Shown: in pieces, positions 26,134 through 35,306 of the stretch | Layout of the letters: each line of letters opens with the position of its first letter | Numbering within the stretch: the first letter of the stretch is position 1 | From: Mangrovimicrobium sp033283325 | Lineage (GTDB): Bacteria; Pseudomonadota; Gammaproteobacteria; Pseudomonadales; Halieaceae | DNA: 64,000 bases | Direction: 5' to 3' | Assembly: GCA_033283325.1 (NCBI GenBank) | Contig: JAWMQO010000006.1 | Span: 124,001 to 188,000 of the forward strand | Notes under the pieces: generated by a model | Told to the model about the DNA's origin: nothing | Database searches by the model: none | Seen by the model: the letters and a program-made list of their open reading frames with translations, nothing else | Translations under genes and position numbers: made by a program

Positions 26134-29100
26134 CTAGGAGGAGACTTCCGCCTGTTCCCGCTCGAGGGCCTTCATCTCGCGATCAACCGCCCCCGGGGAA
26201 CTGGTCCGTCGCGCCAGCAGGCTGTACAGCCCCGGCACCACGTAGAGGGTGAATATACTGGCGGAAGCGACCCCGAACAGGATCACCGCGCCCAGTACGT
26301 TGCGGCTGGCAGAACCCGGGCCGGTCATCACCAGCAGGGGAATGGCGCCGGCCAGTGTTGAGATGGTTGTCATCAACACCGGGCGCAGGCGCAGCTGGCA
26401 GGCTTCCAGGATGGCAGCGCGGAACTCCAGGCCCTCGTCGCGCATCTGGTTGATGAACTCGACCAGCAGGATGCCGTTCTTGGTCGCGATACCAATGAGC
26501 ATGAGCATGCCGATCTGGCTGAAAATATTGAATGACAGGCCGGCGAACACCAGGCCCGCCAGCCCGCCCAGTACCGCCAGCGGCACGGTGACCATAATCA
26601 CAGTGGGGTGGACGAAACTCTCGAACTGCGCCGCCATCACCAGGAAGGTCACCAGCAAGGCAAAGCCGAAGGTCGTGAATAGCGCCCCGCTCGATTCCTT
26701 GAAGTCCAGCGACTCGCCCTTGTAATCGATCTTGGCGGACACCGGCAGTCGTTCGGCGACCGCGTTCTCCAGGAAGCCCAGTGCCTCCCCCAGCGATACG
26801 CCCGGCGCCGGGGTCGCACTTATGGTGACAGCGCGCATGCGGTTATAGCGCTGCAGTTCGCCGATGCTGGCAACACTTTCCAGTTCCACCAGGTTGGCCA
26901 GTTGCACCAGTTCGCCGCCATCACCGCGGACGAAGATATTGCGGATGTCGTCCGGGCTGCTGCGCTGGTCGCGCTGCATCTGGATAATGACCGGGTATTC
27001 CTCACCGCGGTCGCTGAAAGTGGAAATCTGCTGTTCGCTCATCAGGGCCTGCAGGGCCTCGCCCAGTTCCCGCGCGCTGACCCCGAGGGCCGCGGCGCGA
27101 TCGAGATCGGTGGAGACATGCAACTGTTGCTGGGTTTCCCGCAGGTCGCTGTTGAGCGCGCCGAACAACCCGCTCTCGCGGGCGGCATCCATGACCGTGT
27201 CGCGCCACTCGGCGAGGGTTTCGTAGTCCGGCCCCTGGAGGACGAACTCTACCGGCGTATTGGCGCCGCGCTGGCCGAGCCCCGAAGGCAGGAAGGCCAT
27301 GGCCCTCACCCCCGGGATGTTGCGCCACTGCGCCATCAAATCATTGCGCAATTCGAAGGCGCTGTAATCCCGTTCGTCGCGGCCGACCATGGAGATTCGT
27401 GAGAACAGGGCATCCGGCGTGGTGCCGCCGAAGGAGGGAGAGACAAACAACACCCGGGTCAGGCTGCCGTCCTGCTGGCGCTCCAGCAGCGGCGCCTGCA
27501 GTTCCTCGATGATGCCGCGCATGCTGTCGATGCCGGTACCCTGTTCGGCGCGGGCGAAGACCATCACCGTATCCTGGTCTTCCACCGGCACCTGTTCCAT
27601 CTCCAGCACGGTCGCCAGCTGCCAGGCGCCCAGCAACGCCAGCGCCACGGTGGCCACGATCAGCAGCGGGTGGCGCAGGCTCCAGTCCAGGCTGCGACCA
27701 TAAGCAGCGGCGAGCCGCGCCAGTGCAGAACCGACGGTCCTGTCCAGGAAGGAACGCCGCGCCTGCTTGCGCAGCATGCGCGAACACATCATCGGCACCA
27801 GGGTCAGTGCCAGCACACTGGACACGAGCACCGCGACACAGATCGCCACCGCCAGTTCGGCGAACACGCGACCCATGATGCCGTCCATGAACACGATGGG
27901 TGTGAAGACCGCGAGCAGGACAGCGGTCGTCGCCACCACCGCGAAGCCCACCTGTTGCGCACCGCGGCTGGCGGCCAGCAGCGGCGGCTCGCCGCTCTCG
28001 ATCCGGCGGAAGACGTTTTCCAGCACCACGATGGCGTCGTCCACCACCAGGCCGATGGCGAGCACCATCGCCAGCAGGGTGATCAGGTTGACCGAATAGC
28101 CGAAGGCGGCCAGGGCGATACAACTGCCGAGCAGCGACAGGGGAATGCAGACCACCGGGATAAGCATGGCGCGCAGCGCACCGAGAAACGCGAAGATCAC
28201 CCCCGCCACCAGCAGGGTGGTCACCAGCAGGGTCCAGTAGACCCCGCTGATCGCGGCGCGGATAAAGGCCGAGGCATCGCCGGAAGTGGAGATACCCATG
28301 CCCGGCGGCAGGTCCTCGCGCACCGACTCCACCTCGTGGTGGATGGCATCCAGGACTTCGACGGTATTGGCGTTGGACTGCTTGACGATGCCCAGTGCCA
28401 TGCTCTCCCGGCCATTGGTGATAAACAGCCGGCGACTGGTTTCACTGCCGAGGGCAACCCGGGCGACTTCACCCAGGCGGATCAGGTGTCCGTCTTCACC
28501 GCGGCCGATCACCAGTCGACGGAAATCCGTTTCGGTGCGATAGGCGCGCTGCAGGCGCAGCGGGAATTCCATCGCCGAGGACTCCACCAGCCCCGCCGGC
28601 AGTTCGATATTTTCACGCTGCAGGGCGTCCACCACATCACTGACGCTGAGGCGGCGCGCGTTTAACTGGTGCCGATCGATCCAGATGCGCATGGAGCGAC
28701 TGCCACTGCCGAACACGTTGACGGAGGCCACCCCGTTTATCGCAGCGAAACGGTCCGTGAGGTAGCGCTCGGCGTAATCCGTGAGTTCCACCAGCGGCAT
28801 ATCCGCCGCCTCGAGGCTGATATAGATAATCGGCGAGGCGTCGCTGTCTGCCTTGGACACCGTGGGCACTTCCGCATCCTGGGGCAGCCGGTTCAGGGCC
28901 CGCGAGACCTTGTCGCGCACATCGTTAGCGGCGGCGTCCATATCGCGGGACATTTCGAACTGGATATTGATACTGGAACGGCCGTCGATGCTGGTGGAGC
29001 GGATGCCGCGCACCCCCTCGATGCCGCCCAGTTCATCCTCCAGCACCTGGGTAATGCGCGATTCCACCACGTCTGCAGCGGCGCCGCTGTAAGTGGTCGA

Positions 29101-29241
29101 CACCGAAACCTGGGGCATGGAGACATCCGGGTATTCCCGGGTCGAGAGCTGGAAAAAGGACATCAGGCCGAAGGCCGCCAGCAGCAGTGCCAGCACGCTG
29201 GCGAATACCGGTCGCCTGACCGAGAGATCGGCTAGTTTCAC
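26134..29241 (-). CDS. RND efflux pump permease (HAE1 type)
   Basis: A 1035-residue inner-membrane trimeric exporter subunit. KLADLSVRRPVFASVLALLL opens helix 1, two large periplasmic loops follow, and AIGLVVDDAIVVLENVFRRI in helix 4 holds the two aspartates of the proton relay. GIATKNGILLVEFINQMRDE is the second conserved block. Such pumps expel drugs, dyes and lipophilic compounds. GTG start at 29241 overlaps the adaptor stop by four bases. No outer-membrane channel gene is nearby, so a TolC-like protein encoded elsewhere must be used. Confidence 0.95.
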   Translation of the reverse strand: MKLADLSVRRPVFASVLALLLAAFGLMSFFQLSTREYPDVSMPQVSVSTTYSGAAADVVESRITQVLEDELGGIEGVRGIRSTSIDGRSSINIQFEMSRDMDAAANDVRDKVSRALNRLPQDAEVPTVSKADSDASPIIYISLEAADMPLVELTDYAERYLTDRFAAINGVASVNVFGSGSRSMRIWIDRHQLNARRLSVSDVVDALQRENIELPAGLVESSAMEFPLRLQRAYRTETDFRRLVIGRGEDGHLIRLGEVARVALGSETSRRLFITNGRESMALGIVKQSNANTVEVLDAIHHEVESVREDLPPGMGISTSGDASAFIRAAISGVYWTLLVTTLLVAGVIFAFLGALRAMLIPVVCIPLSLLGSCIALAAFGYSVNLITLLAMVLAIGLVVDDAIVVLENVFRRIESGEPPLLAASRGAQQVGFAVVATTAVLLAVFTPIVFMDGIMGRVFAELAVAICVAVLVSSVLALTLVPMMCSRMLRKQARRSFLDRTVGSALARLAAAYGRSLDWSLRHPLLIVATVALALLGAWQLATVLEMEQVPVEDQDTVMVFARAEQGTGIDSMRGIIEELQAPLLERQQDGSLTRVLFVSPSFGGTTPDALFSRISMVGRDERDYSAFELRNDLMAQWRNIPGVRAMAFLPSGLGQRGANTPVEFVLQGPDYETLAEWRDTVMDAARESGLFGALNSDLRETQQQLHVSTDLDRAAALGVSARELGEALQALMSEQQISTFSDRGEEYPVIIQMQRDQRSSPDDIRNIFVRGDGGELVQLANLVELESVASIGELQRYNRMRAVTISATPAPGVSLGEALGFLENAVAERLPVSAKIDYKGESLDFKESSGALFTTFGFALLVTFLVMAAQFESFVHPTVIMVTVPLAVLGGLAGLVFAGLSFNIFSQIGMLMLIGIATKNGILLVEFINQMRDEGLEFRAAILEACQLRLRPVLMTTISTLAGAIPLLVMTGPGSASRNVLGAVILFGVASASIFTLYVVPGLYSLLARRTSSPGAVDREMKALEREQAEVSS

Positions 29242-30305
29242 CCGGGCTGGTCCTCGGATGCGGGCACGGCCATGGCGTGGCCCGACACATCATTCACGGT
29301 GGCGCCAGGGCGCAGGTTGAGCTGGCCGCGCACGACCACCACCCGTCCCGGCTCGATACCACTGGCGAGCACCACACCGCCCTTCACGCGGCGCTCCACC
29401 TGGACCGGCACCATGTAGGCGCGGGATTCTTCATCAACGGCGTAGACGAAACTCTCCGTCCCTTTTTGCACAAGGGCCTGTTCGGGGAGTACCAGTGCCT
29501 GCTCCTCCCCTACCAGTAGGTCCACGGTCATCAGCATACCCGGCCGCAGGCGCCCATCGGCATTGTCCAGCACACCGCGCACGGTCACCGCCCGGGTCAC
29601 CGGGTCGACCCGCGTGCCGATATTGCGCACCGTGCCCATAAAAGACTGCCCAGGCCAGGCCGGGCTGCGGGCTTCCACGCTGTCGCCCACGCGCAAGCGC
29701 GAGAGGTAGACCTCCGGCAGGGTGAAGTCGAGCTTGAGACGGCTCAGGTCATCCAGTTCCGCCACCGCGGTACCCGGGGTTATCAGTGCGCCCACGCTGA
29801 TCTGGCGAAAACCCAGTACGCCAGCGAAGGGCGCACGCAGCTTGTGGTCATCGAGGACCGCCTTGGCCTGGGCCAATCGCGCCTGGTTCGCCGCCACATT
29901 GGCCCGGGCGATGTCGATGGCCGCCCGGGTGGAGATCTCCGCACCCAGCGAACCCAGGCGCTCCAGGTCGAGGGTGGCCTCCTGCAGCGCCGCCTCCACC
30001 TCGCGCACCCGCGCCAGGGGTTCTGTGGAATCCAGCTCGACCAGCAATTGGCCCTTCTCGACCCGGTCGCCATCATCGAAATGCACTGCAGTGACTTTAC
30101 CGCTGACGCGCGCCGTCACCGTTACCGATTCGAAGGCGTTCAGTGTTGCCACGGATTCGATCCGCTCCTCCACCGGTGACAGTTCGGCGGTCCACAAGGT
30201 GACCGGAACCGCGGGCGCCGACGCGCCCCCGGCAGGCGCAGGCGCATCGCTGCAGGCTGCGGCCAGCAGGCAGGTGAATACGGTAGCGAATACACGCGTT
30301 CGCAT
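29238..30305 (-). CDS. RND efflux periplasmic adaptor (membrane fusion protein), lipoprotein
   Basis: A 355-residue adaptor with a lipobox (LLAAACSDA). The barrel-sandwich (lipoyl-like) domain shows VTARVSGKVTAVHFDDGDRV and VEKGQLLVELDS, then a short coiled coil, LRAPFAGVLGFRQISVGALI, and beta-barrel/MP domains ending near GQLNLRPGATV. It links the pump to an outer-membrane channel. Coupled with the permease gene by a four-base overlap. It lies 67 bases after the aminotransferase gene, so it could be cotranscribed with that cluster. Confidence 0.95.
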   Translation of the reverse strand: MRTRVFATVFTCLLAAACSDAPAPAGGASAPAVPVTLWTAELSPVEERIESVATLNAFESVTVTARVSGKVTAVHFDDGDRVEKGQLLVELDSTEPLARVREVEAALQEATLDLERLGSLGAEISTRAAIDIARANVAANQARLAQAKAVLDDHKLRAPFAGVLGFRQISVGALITPGTAVAELDDLSRLKLDFTLPEVYLSRLRVGDSVEARSPAWPGQSFMGTVRNIGTRVDPVTRAVTVRGVLDNADGRLRPGMLMTVDLLVGEEQALVLPEQALVQKGTESFVYAVDEESRAYMVPVQVERRVKGGVVLASGIEPGRVVVVRGQLNLRPGATVNDVSGHAMAVPASEDQPG

Positions 30306-30372
30306 GTTTGTCTTTCCAGTACGAAATCAAAATGAGCCCGGCGCGGGCCATCGGTCCGCGCCGGGGGTTCGT

Positions 30373-31527
30373 TCAGGACAGCTTGTCGAGCACTTTGGGC
30401 AGGGCGTCAACGTACATCTGTACGTCTTCCAGACGACCCATGCTCACCCGGGACCAATTGGTGTAGTCGCGGTAGATGCCGCGGATATGTACGTTGTGCT
30501 CGGCCATCCCGGCGCGGAATTTTTCCGCATCGAGGTCGCCCAGGTCAACAAACATGAAATTGGTCTGCGAAGGCAGCGCGGTCAGCCCGTTGGCCTTGAG
30601 CGCATCCGACACCATTTCCCGCGCCTCGCGGACCTTGCCCCGGGACATATCCATGAAGGCTTTGTCCTCGTAGCTGGCGAGCGCGGCGGCGAGGCCAGCC
30701 TGGTTGAGGCCATACCATCCCATGCTGTAGATACTCATCGCCTCGATTAGTTCCGGCGGTGCGATGAGATAACCGACCCGCAGCCCCGCCATGCCGTAGA
30801 TCTTGGAGAAGGTGCGCGCCACGATCACGTTGTGGCCGGCCTTGACCAGCGGCACCATGCTGTTGGCTTCCGGCATGTCGGTGAGTTCGTTGTAGGCTTC
30901 GTCCGCCAGTACCACGGCCTTCTTCGACGCCTTGATACAGAACTCGCGCATTTTCACCGGATCGACCAGCATGCCGGTCGGGTTGTTGGGGTTGGTCACC
31001 TGCACCATGGAGATGGAGTCGTCGATGGCCGCGTACATCGCGTCCAGGTCGATCTGCATGTCCGCCGCCTTGGGCAGGCGCTTGATCTCGGCCAGTTTCT
31101 GCATCTCGATGGATTTCGAGGTGGTATCCCAGAACAGGTCCGGGCCGAGGATGTTACCGCTCTGGCCGGCGAGTATCGCCGCGGATACCAGGCAGGCGCT
31201 GGAGCCGGAACCGAGGGTCACGTGCTCCGGGGTAACCCCGTGGAACTCGGCGATCATGGCGCGCAGCTTCACCGCGCTCTCACCGACATAATAGGCGCCC
31301 TGGGCACCGGCTTCCGCCAGGGCTTTGAGCGCGGCTTTGCTCGGACCGAAGGGGTTCTCGTTGGAGCTGAGCCGGGCGATGCCGGGGGCGGGGCCGTAGT
31401 TGACGCTGGGACGGACCAGCGGCGCTGCGGCGGTACCCGCCTGGGCGAAACGGCTGCCAGCGGCGGCCATCGAGGCGGCGCCGGCAACGGCACCGAGAAA
31501 CAGTCTGCGATTCATCGAAATTGACAT
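30373..31527 (-). CDS. Tat-exported PLP-dependent aminotransferase (HisC-like, class I/II)
   Basis: A 384-residue fold-type I PLP enzyme. NRRLFLGAVAGAASMAAAGS is a twin-arginine signal, unusual for this family. Landmarks: ARLSSNENPFGPSKAALKAL (HisC-like), TLGSGSSACLVSA, VQVTNPNNPTGMLVD, VVLADEAYNELTD and the Schiff-base lysine in VARTFSKIYGMAGLRVGYL. The substrate could be an amino or keto acid in the periplasm. Tat export is consistent with cofactor loading in the cytoplasm. Last of the amine-oxidation cluster, 35 bases after the TauE gene. GGAGGATAACCCC precedes the ATG. Confidence 0.9.
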   Translation of the reverse strand: MSISMNRRLFLGAVAGAASMAAAGSRFAQAGTAAAPLVRPSVNYGPAPGIARLSSNENPFGPSKAALKALAEAGAQGAYYVGESAVKLRAMIAEFHGVTPEHVTLGSGSSACLVSAAILAGQSGNILGPDLFWDTTSKSIEMQKLAEIKRLPKAADMQIDLDAMYAAIDDSISMVQVTNPNNPTGMLVDPVKMREFCIKASKKAVVLADEAYNELTDMPEANSMVPLVKAGHNVIVARTFSKIYGMAGLRVGYLIAPPELIEAMSIYSMGWYGLNQAGLAAALASYEDKAFMDMSRGKVREAREMVSDALKANGLTALPSQTNFMFVDLGDLDAEKFRAGMAEHNVHIRGIYRDYTNWSRVSMGRLEDVQMYVDALPKVLDKLS

Positions 31528-31562
31528 GGGGTTATCCTCCTCCAGTCCAATGGTCAGGTAAG

Positions 31563-32366
31563 TCAGGCCTTTGCGTACATGGCGAGCGATACCAGAATCA
31601 GGTAGACCCCGAAGGCACGCTTGAGTTGGGTTTCATCGAGGCTGTGCGCCAGGCGCGCACCCAGCGGCGCGGTGATGACCGAGAATACGGCAACAGCGAG
31701 CAGCGCGGGAATGTTGATATAGCCGATCGAGCCCTGGGGCAGGTTCTCCGCTCCCAGGCCCAGCAGCATGAAGCCGATGGCGCCGGGGATGGCGATCAGC
31801 ACGCCGACACCTGAGGCGGTGGCGACCGCCTGGTGCACCGGCCGGTCACAAAGGACCATGGTCAGTACGGTGATGGTGCCGCCGCCGATCCCGAGCAGGG
31901 AAGAGAAGCCGCCCAGCACGCTGGCCAGAAGCGCCTTGGCCGGCCCCTGGGGCATGCTGAAGCGCCCCTTGAAGCGCTGGAACCACTCCGGGAACAGGAA
32001 GAACACGGAGTAAAGCAGCACGCCAATGGCGAAGACCATGATCAGGCGGTTGCCGTCGACGAAGGAGGCCACCAGCAGGCCGCCGCCGACACCGATCAGC
32101 AGCCACACGGACCAGTCCTTGAGCAGTTGGAAATCCACCGCCCCGCGCTTGGCGTGGGCGAGCAGGGCACGCGCCGAAGAAACGATGATGGTGGCCAGGG
32201 AGGTACCGACGGCCACCAGCATCAGGTTGTCCGTATTGTCGGTAAGAAAAGGGAACACCGCGAGCAGCGCCGGAACAACGACAAACCCGCCACCGACACC
32301 GAACAGGCCCGCAGTCAGGCCCGCCACCAGACCGGCAATGGCAAGGAGGGCAATAAACGTCAGCAT
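31563..32366 (-). CDS. Sulfite exporter TauE/SafE family permease
   Basis: A 267-residue membrane protein with about eight helices. ATG 32366 is taken because GGAG lies six bases before it; ATG 32378 is possible. AGLVAGLTAGLFGVGGGFVV and VLGGFSSLLGIGGGTITVLT are the paired repeats of the family. Members export organosulfur anions or C2-C3 carboxylates such as sulfoacetate. Here the cluster context suggests export or uptake of an acid formed by the periplasmic oxidation pathway. Confidence 0.9.
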   Translation of the reverse strand: MLTFIALLAIAGLVAGLTAGLFGVGGGFVVVPALLAVFPFLTDNTDNLMLVAVGTSLATIIVSSARALLAHAKRGAVDFQLLKDWSVWLLIGVGGGLLVASFVDGNRLIMVFAIGVLLYSVFFLFPEWFQRFKGRFSMPQGPAKALLASVLGGFSSLLGIGGGTITVLTMVLCDRPVHQAVATASGVGVLIAIPGAIGFMLLGLGAENLPQGSIGYINIPALLAVAVFSVITAPLGARLAHSLDETQLKRAFGVYLILVSLAMYAKA

Positions 32367-32463
32367 GTCAGGCTCCATACCCCACCCCTGTCGAAAGCAA
32401 TCGTTCCGGAGCAAATGGAATTCCGGGCGCAAGAAGCATTCCTGCAAATGGAAGACAGCTGCC

Positions 32464-32928
32464 TCATTCCGGCATCCTCGCCGCGCGGATCTCGATCTCC
32501 ACCAGCCAGCCATCTACCACCAGATCAGCGACCTGGACGAAGGAACGCACCGGTTTCTGCGGGTTCTCCTCGGTACCGAAGAACTGCATGTAGCCTTTGT
32601 TGAAGCCGGCAAAGTCGAGGCTGCCGTCGGGGCTCGCCGTGGCAAAGACCCGCACCTGGACGATATCCGACATCGACCAGCCCAGGCCTTCCAGCTTTTC
32701 CTTGAAGGCCTTGAAAGTGTCTACGGTCTGGGCCTCCATGTCACCCCAGCTACCGTCCTCGGCAGGTTTGGCCCCGGCGCCGCTCAGGTAGAGAGTCTCG
32801 GCTCCAGCGGGAATGGTGATCGCGGTATAGAAGAGCTTGCCCTCATTGTGGCGTTCGATGTCCTGGGCGGCTGCGACACCGCTTCCCAGCAGGGCGCCAA
32901 GCAGGCAGGCATTGAGCAGTCGTTTCAT
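32464..32928 (-). CDS. Exported RidA-family protein
   Basis: A 154-residue product with a clear signal peptide (cleavage near SGVAAA), preceded by AAGGA. The mature part follows the YjgF/YER057c/UK114 fold: TLYLSGAGAKPAEDGSWGD, TVDTFKAFKEKLEGLGWSM, IVQVRVFATASP, FFGTEENPQKPVRSFVQVAD and WLVEIEIRAA, with the conserved RSFVQV arginine. Classical RidA is cytosolic and hydrolyses reactive enamines/imines from amino-acid chemistry. An exported copy beside an exported amine oxidase and aminotransferase suggests the same job in the periplasm. Confidence 0.9.
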   Translation of the reverse strand: MKRLLNACLLGALLGSGVAAAQDIERHNEGKLFYTAITIPAGAETLYLSGAGAKPAEDGSWGDMEAQTVDTFKAFKEKLEGLGWSMSDIVQVRVFATASPDGSLDFAGFNKGYMQFFGTEENPQKPVRSFVQVADLVVDGWLVEIEIRAARMPE

Positions 32929-32944
32929 GTTTCAGTCCTTGTTT

Positions 32945-33604
32945 TCAGTCATTGAGTCGGGCCGAGCTGTTCGCCGGTCCCTCGAGTTGTGCGATGTAGG
33001 CGACGACGTCACGCATCGCCTGTTCGTCCGGCAGCGCGCTTACCGCGGCGCGCATGGTCGCGCCCTCGCTGTCGTCCGGGTGCTGCCCGCGATAGCCGCG
33101 GGAGAAATTTTTCAGCTGGGTCAGCAGGTACCAGTCGCTCTGCCCGGCCAGGGCGGGCGCACCGAGCGCCCGGTTTCCGCCACCGGCGGGGCCGTGGCAG
33201 GCTGCGCAACTGGCGTAGAGTGCCGCGCCGGATTTGGCATCGCCGGCGACAGTGGAGGGCGCATCGATTTCGGGCCAGCCGGCGATCCACTGCAGCAATT
33301 GCTCGATACTTCCGTCGCTGAGCTTCACCGCCATGGCGCGCATCTCCACGCCCGTTTCATCCCCGGCGTGAGTACCGCGCAGCCCGGAACGAAACTTCTC
33401 CAGCTGGCGCTGCAGGTACCAGGGCTCCATACCAGCGAGTTTTGGCGCCTGCACGCCGTAGCTGCCGATACCCTGGGCACCGTGGCAGGTCTCACAGTAA
33501 AAGTCGTCATAGGCCTCACGCCCGGCGGCATCGGCGCCGAGAGCGCCCAAAGCCAGTAACAGGGCGAACACTGGACGGGCCACCCTGTGCATTACGCCCC
33601 TCAT
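32945..33604 (-). CDS. Periplasmic dihaem cytochrome c (c4-like)
   Basis: A 219-residue product with a signal peptide (GADA). It has two haem-binding sites, CETCHG (Cys37, Cys40, His41) and CAACHG (Cys133, Cys136, His137), in two similar halves with YLQRQLEKFRSGLRGTHAGD and YLLTQLKNFSRGYRGQHPDD, as in cytochrome c4. It probably accepts electrons from the adjacent flavin amine oxidase and hands them to the respiratory chain. Its start overlaps the oxidase stop by four bases (ATGA), which favours coordinated synthesis. Confidence 0.93.
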   Translation of the reverse strand: MRGVMHRVARPVFALLLALGALGADAAGREAYDDFYCETCHGAQGIGSYGVQAPKLAGMEPWYLQRQLEKFRSGLRGTHAGDETGVEMRAMAVKLSDGSIEQLLQWIAGWPEIDAPSTVAGDAKSGAALYASCAACHGPAGGGNRALGAPALAGQSDWYLLTQLKNFSRGYRGQHPDDSEGATMRAAVSALPDEQAMRDVVAYIAQLEGPANSSARLND

Positions 33605-35178
33605 GCCGCTTCTCCCTGCAGGCGTGCGGTAAAGTCGTCCAGTGCACGGTGGGTGGCGAGGATGGCGCTTTCCTGCCAGGCCACGTGACGCGCGACCTGG
33701 TCGCCGATGAGGTAGTGCCGGCCGTTAGCGGGGCTCACCAGGGTGTCCATCAGCCGGGTCTCCTCGCCGTTGAGCTCCCGGTAGCTGTCGGTCCAGCGTG
33801 CGGCGCAGCCGAGCATGTGATTCATACGGTGCCAGGCGATGGTCACGCCCTTCTCAACCTGGCTGCGATAGGCCGGGTGCACTTTCTCGCCCTGGGCGAG
33901 CATGGCCTCGACCCGCTCGGCATGGCTCAGGTGGGTGAAATCGATACCATGGGCGAAGTCGTAGGCACCGAGGATCACCCCTTTCTGTTGGTGGATGCCA
34001 TGGGAGGGGTACCAGATCTGGCGGATGGGTGCGTTGACCCAGGTAATGCCGCCGTAGATGTCCTCGTTCTCCCAGAAGCGGGTTTTCGCCTGGAAGGCGC
34101 CCTTGAAGGCCTCCCCGCGGCGGATGTGGCGAAGCGCCCTGGTGTATTCCGTGGGAAAGTTGTTCGCCAGGCCGGTGACCAGGTGGCTGGGTATGCAGTT
34201 GAACACATAGTCCACGCTGAGCTGTTGGGACTTGCCACCCATCTCGTAGCCCACTTCCACACCCTTGTCCGAGAGCATGATCGACTGCACCTGGGCGTCG
34301 TAGAGCACCCGGTGGCCCACCTTGTCGAGAAAGCCCTGGATGATGCGGTCCATACCGCCCACCGGTTGCATCAGCATCGGGCCAGTCTCGCCCTCATTCG
34401 CTTCCAGCGCCGCGCCGGCGAAACGGGCACGCAGCAGTTCCTGCAGGGCCACCGCTTCGCGCTGCTCACCGTGCTCGAGGAAGCCTCCGTGGGCGTAACC
34501 GGCACGCAGGCTGCCGCGGTACATCTGGTCCTCGTTGAGATCGCCGAAGTTGCGGATCACCGTGCGCAGTGTCGCCAGTTCCTCGGCGCTGAACGCAGAG
34601 TCGAGCTCTGCCGGGTTCAGCGACTTGGCGAAAAGCTCGGCCATGAAGCCGCGCAGGTTGGTGGTGTATTCGCCATTACGGATGGGCCGGCCGCCGAGCA
34701 TGGCGTCGTCCTGCACCCAGGCCATCTTGTTCTCGTTGATAAACATTTCCAGCTCGACGCCCAGTTCCGCGCAGTAATGCAGGACGTTGCGATGGGTGCT
34801 GGGAATGCGTGCCGCGCCGGCGTTGAAGTACATGTGCGGCGCGTCGTCGAATTCGCAATACTGGCGGTTGCCGATCTCGTCGATCAGGTCGCCGTGGCGA
34901 ACCGTGAACACCCGGCCGCCGGCCCGGTGGGATGCCTCGAGAATGGTCACCTCGTGCCCGGCGCGCAGCAGTTCATAGGCCGCGGTCAGCCCGGATATAC
35001 CGCCGCCGAGGATTGCGATACGGCGCTTGATCTTGCCAAGCCGCGCGGTATCGATGCTGTTGGCCCGTGCGCTGGAGGGCATCATGCCGAGCGCGCCGCC
35101 GGCGGCGAGCAAAGCCCCGGCGCCAAGGCTCGCTCCCAGCGCCTGCAACAGGTCTCTTCGGGAAACGGAACGGTTCAT
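33601..35178 (-). CDS. Tat-exported FAD-dependent amine oxidase/dehydrogenase
   Basis: A 525-residue flavoprotein. The ATG at 35178 (AGGA upstream) gives a Tat signal: SVSRRDLLQALGASLGAGAL. The FAD-binding fold shows RIAILGGGISGLTAAYELLR then EASHRAGGRVFTV, and the C-terminal FAD contact is GRHYLIGDQVARHVAWQESA. It resembles L-amino-acid oxidases and flavin monoamine oxidases. Exported relatives such as nicotine oxidoreductase NicA2 pass electrons to a cytochrome c rather than to oxygen, and here a cytochrome c gene overlaps by four bases. Substrate unknown. It follows the TonB receptor gene by 128 bases. Confidence 0.9.
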   Translation of the reverse strand: MNRSVSRRDLLQALGASLGAGALLAAGGALGMMPSSARANSIDTARLGKIKRRIAILGGGISGLTAAYELLRAGHEVTILEASHRAGGRVFTVRHGDLIDEIGNRQYCEFDDAPHMYFNAGAARIPSTHRNVLHYCAELGVELEMFINENKMAWVQDDAMLGGRPIRNGEYTTNLRGFMAELFAKSLNPAELDSAFSAEELATLRTVIRNFGDLNEDQMYRGSLRAGYAHGGFLEHGEQREAVALQELLRARFAGAALEANEGETGPMLMQPVGGMDRIIQGFLDKVGHRVLYDAQVQSIMLSDKGVEVGYEMGGKSQQLSVDYVFNCIPSHLVTGLANNFPTEYTRALRHIRRGEAFKGAFQAKTRFWENEDIYGGITWVNAPIRQIWYPSHGIHQQKGVILGAYDFAHGIDFTHLSHAERVEAMLAQGEKVHPAYRSQVEKGVTIAWHRMNHMLGCAARWTDSYRELNGEETRLMDTLVSPANGRHYLIGDQVARHVAWQESAILATHRALDDFTARLQGEAA

Positions 35179-35306
35179 TGAATCCTCGCGTGTGTACAGC
35201 TCTTGCTTGCTGGTCTTTCTTGCTGGTTTTGCATTTATCGTTTTAGGGTCCCCGCGCCGGGCGCTCATCATGGAGGAATGGCGCGCCCGGCTTGGGGATT
35301 TGAGGC

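Noticed and set aside
33601..35178. Assigning the flavoprotein as NicA2 itself
   Set aside because: Only the export signal, FAD motifs and cytochrome neighbour are shared. Nicotine-pathway genes are absent, so the substrate is left open.
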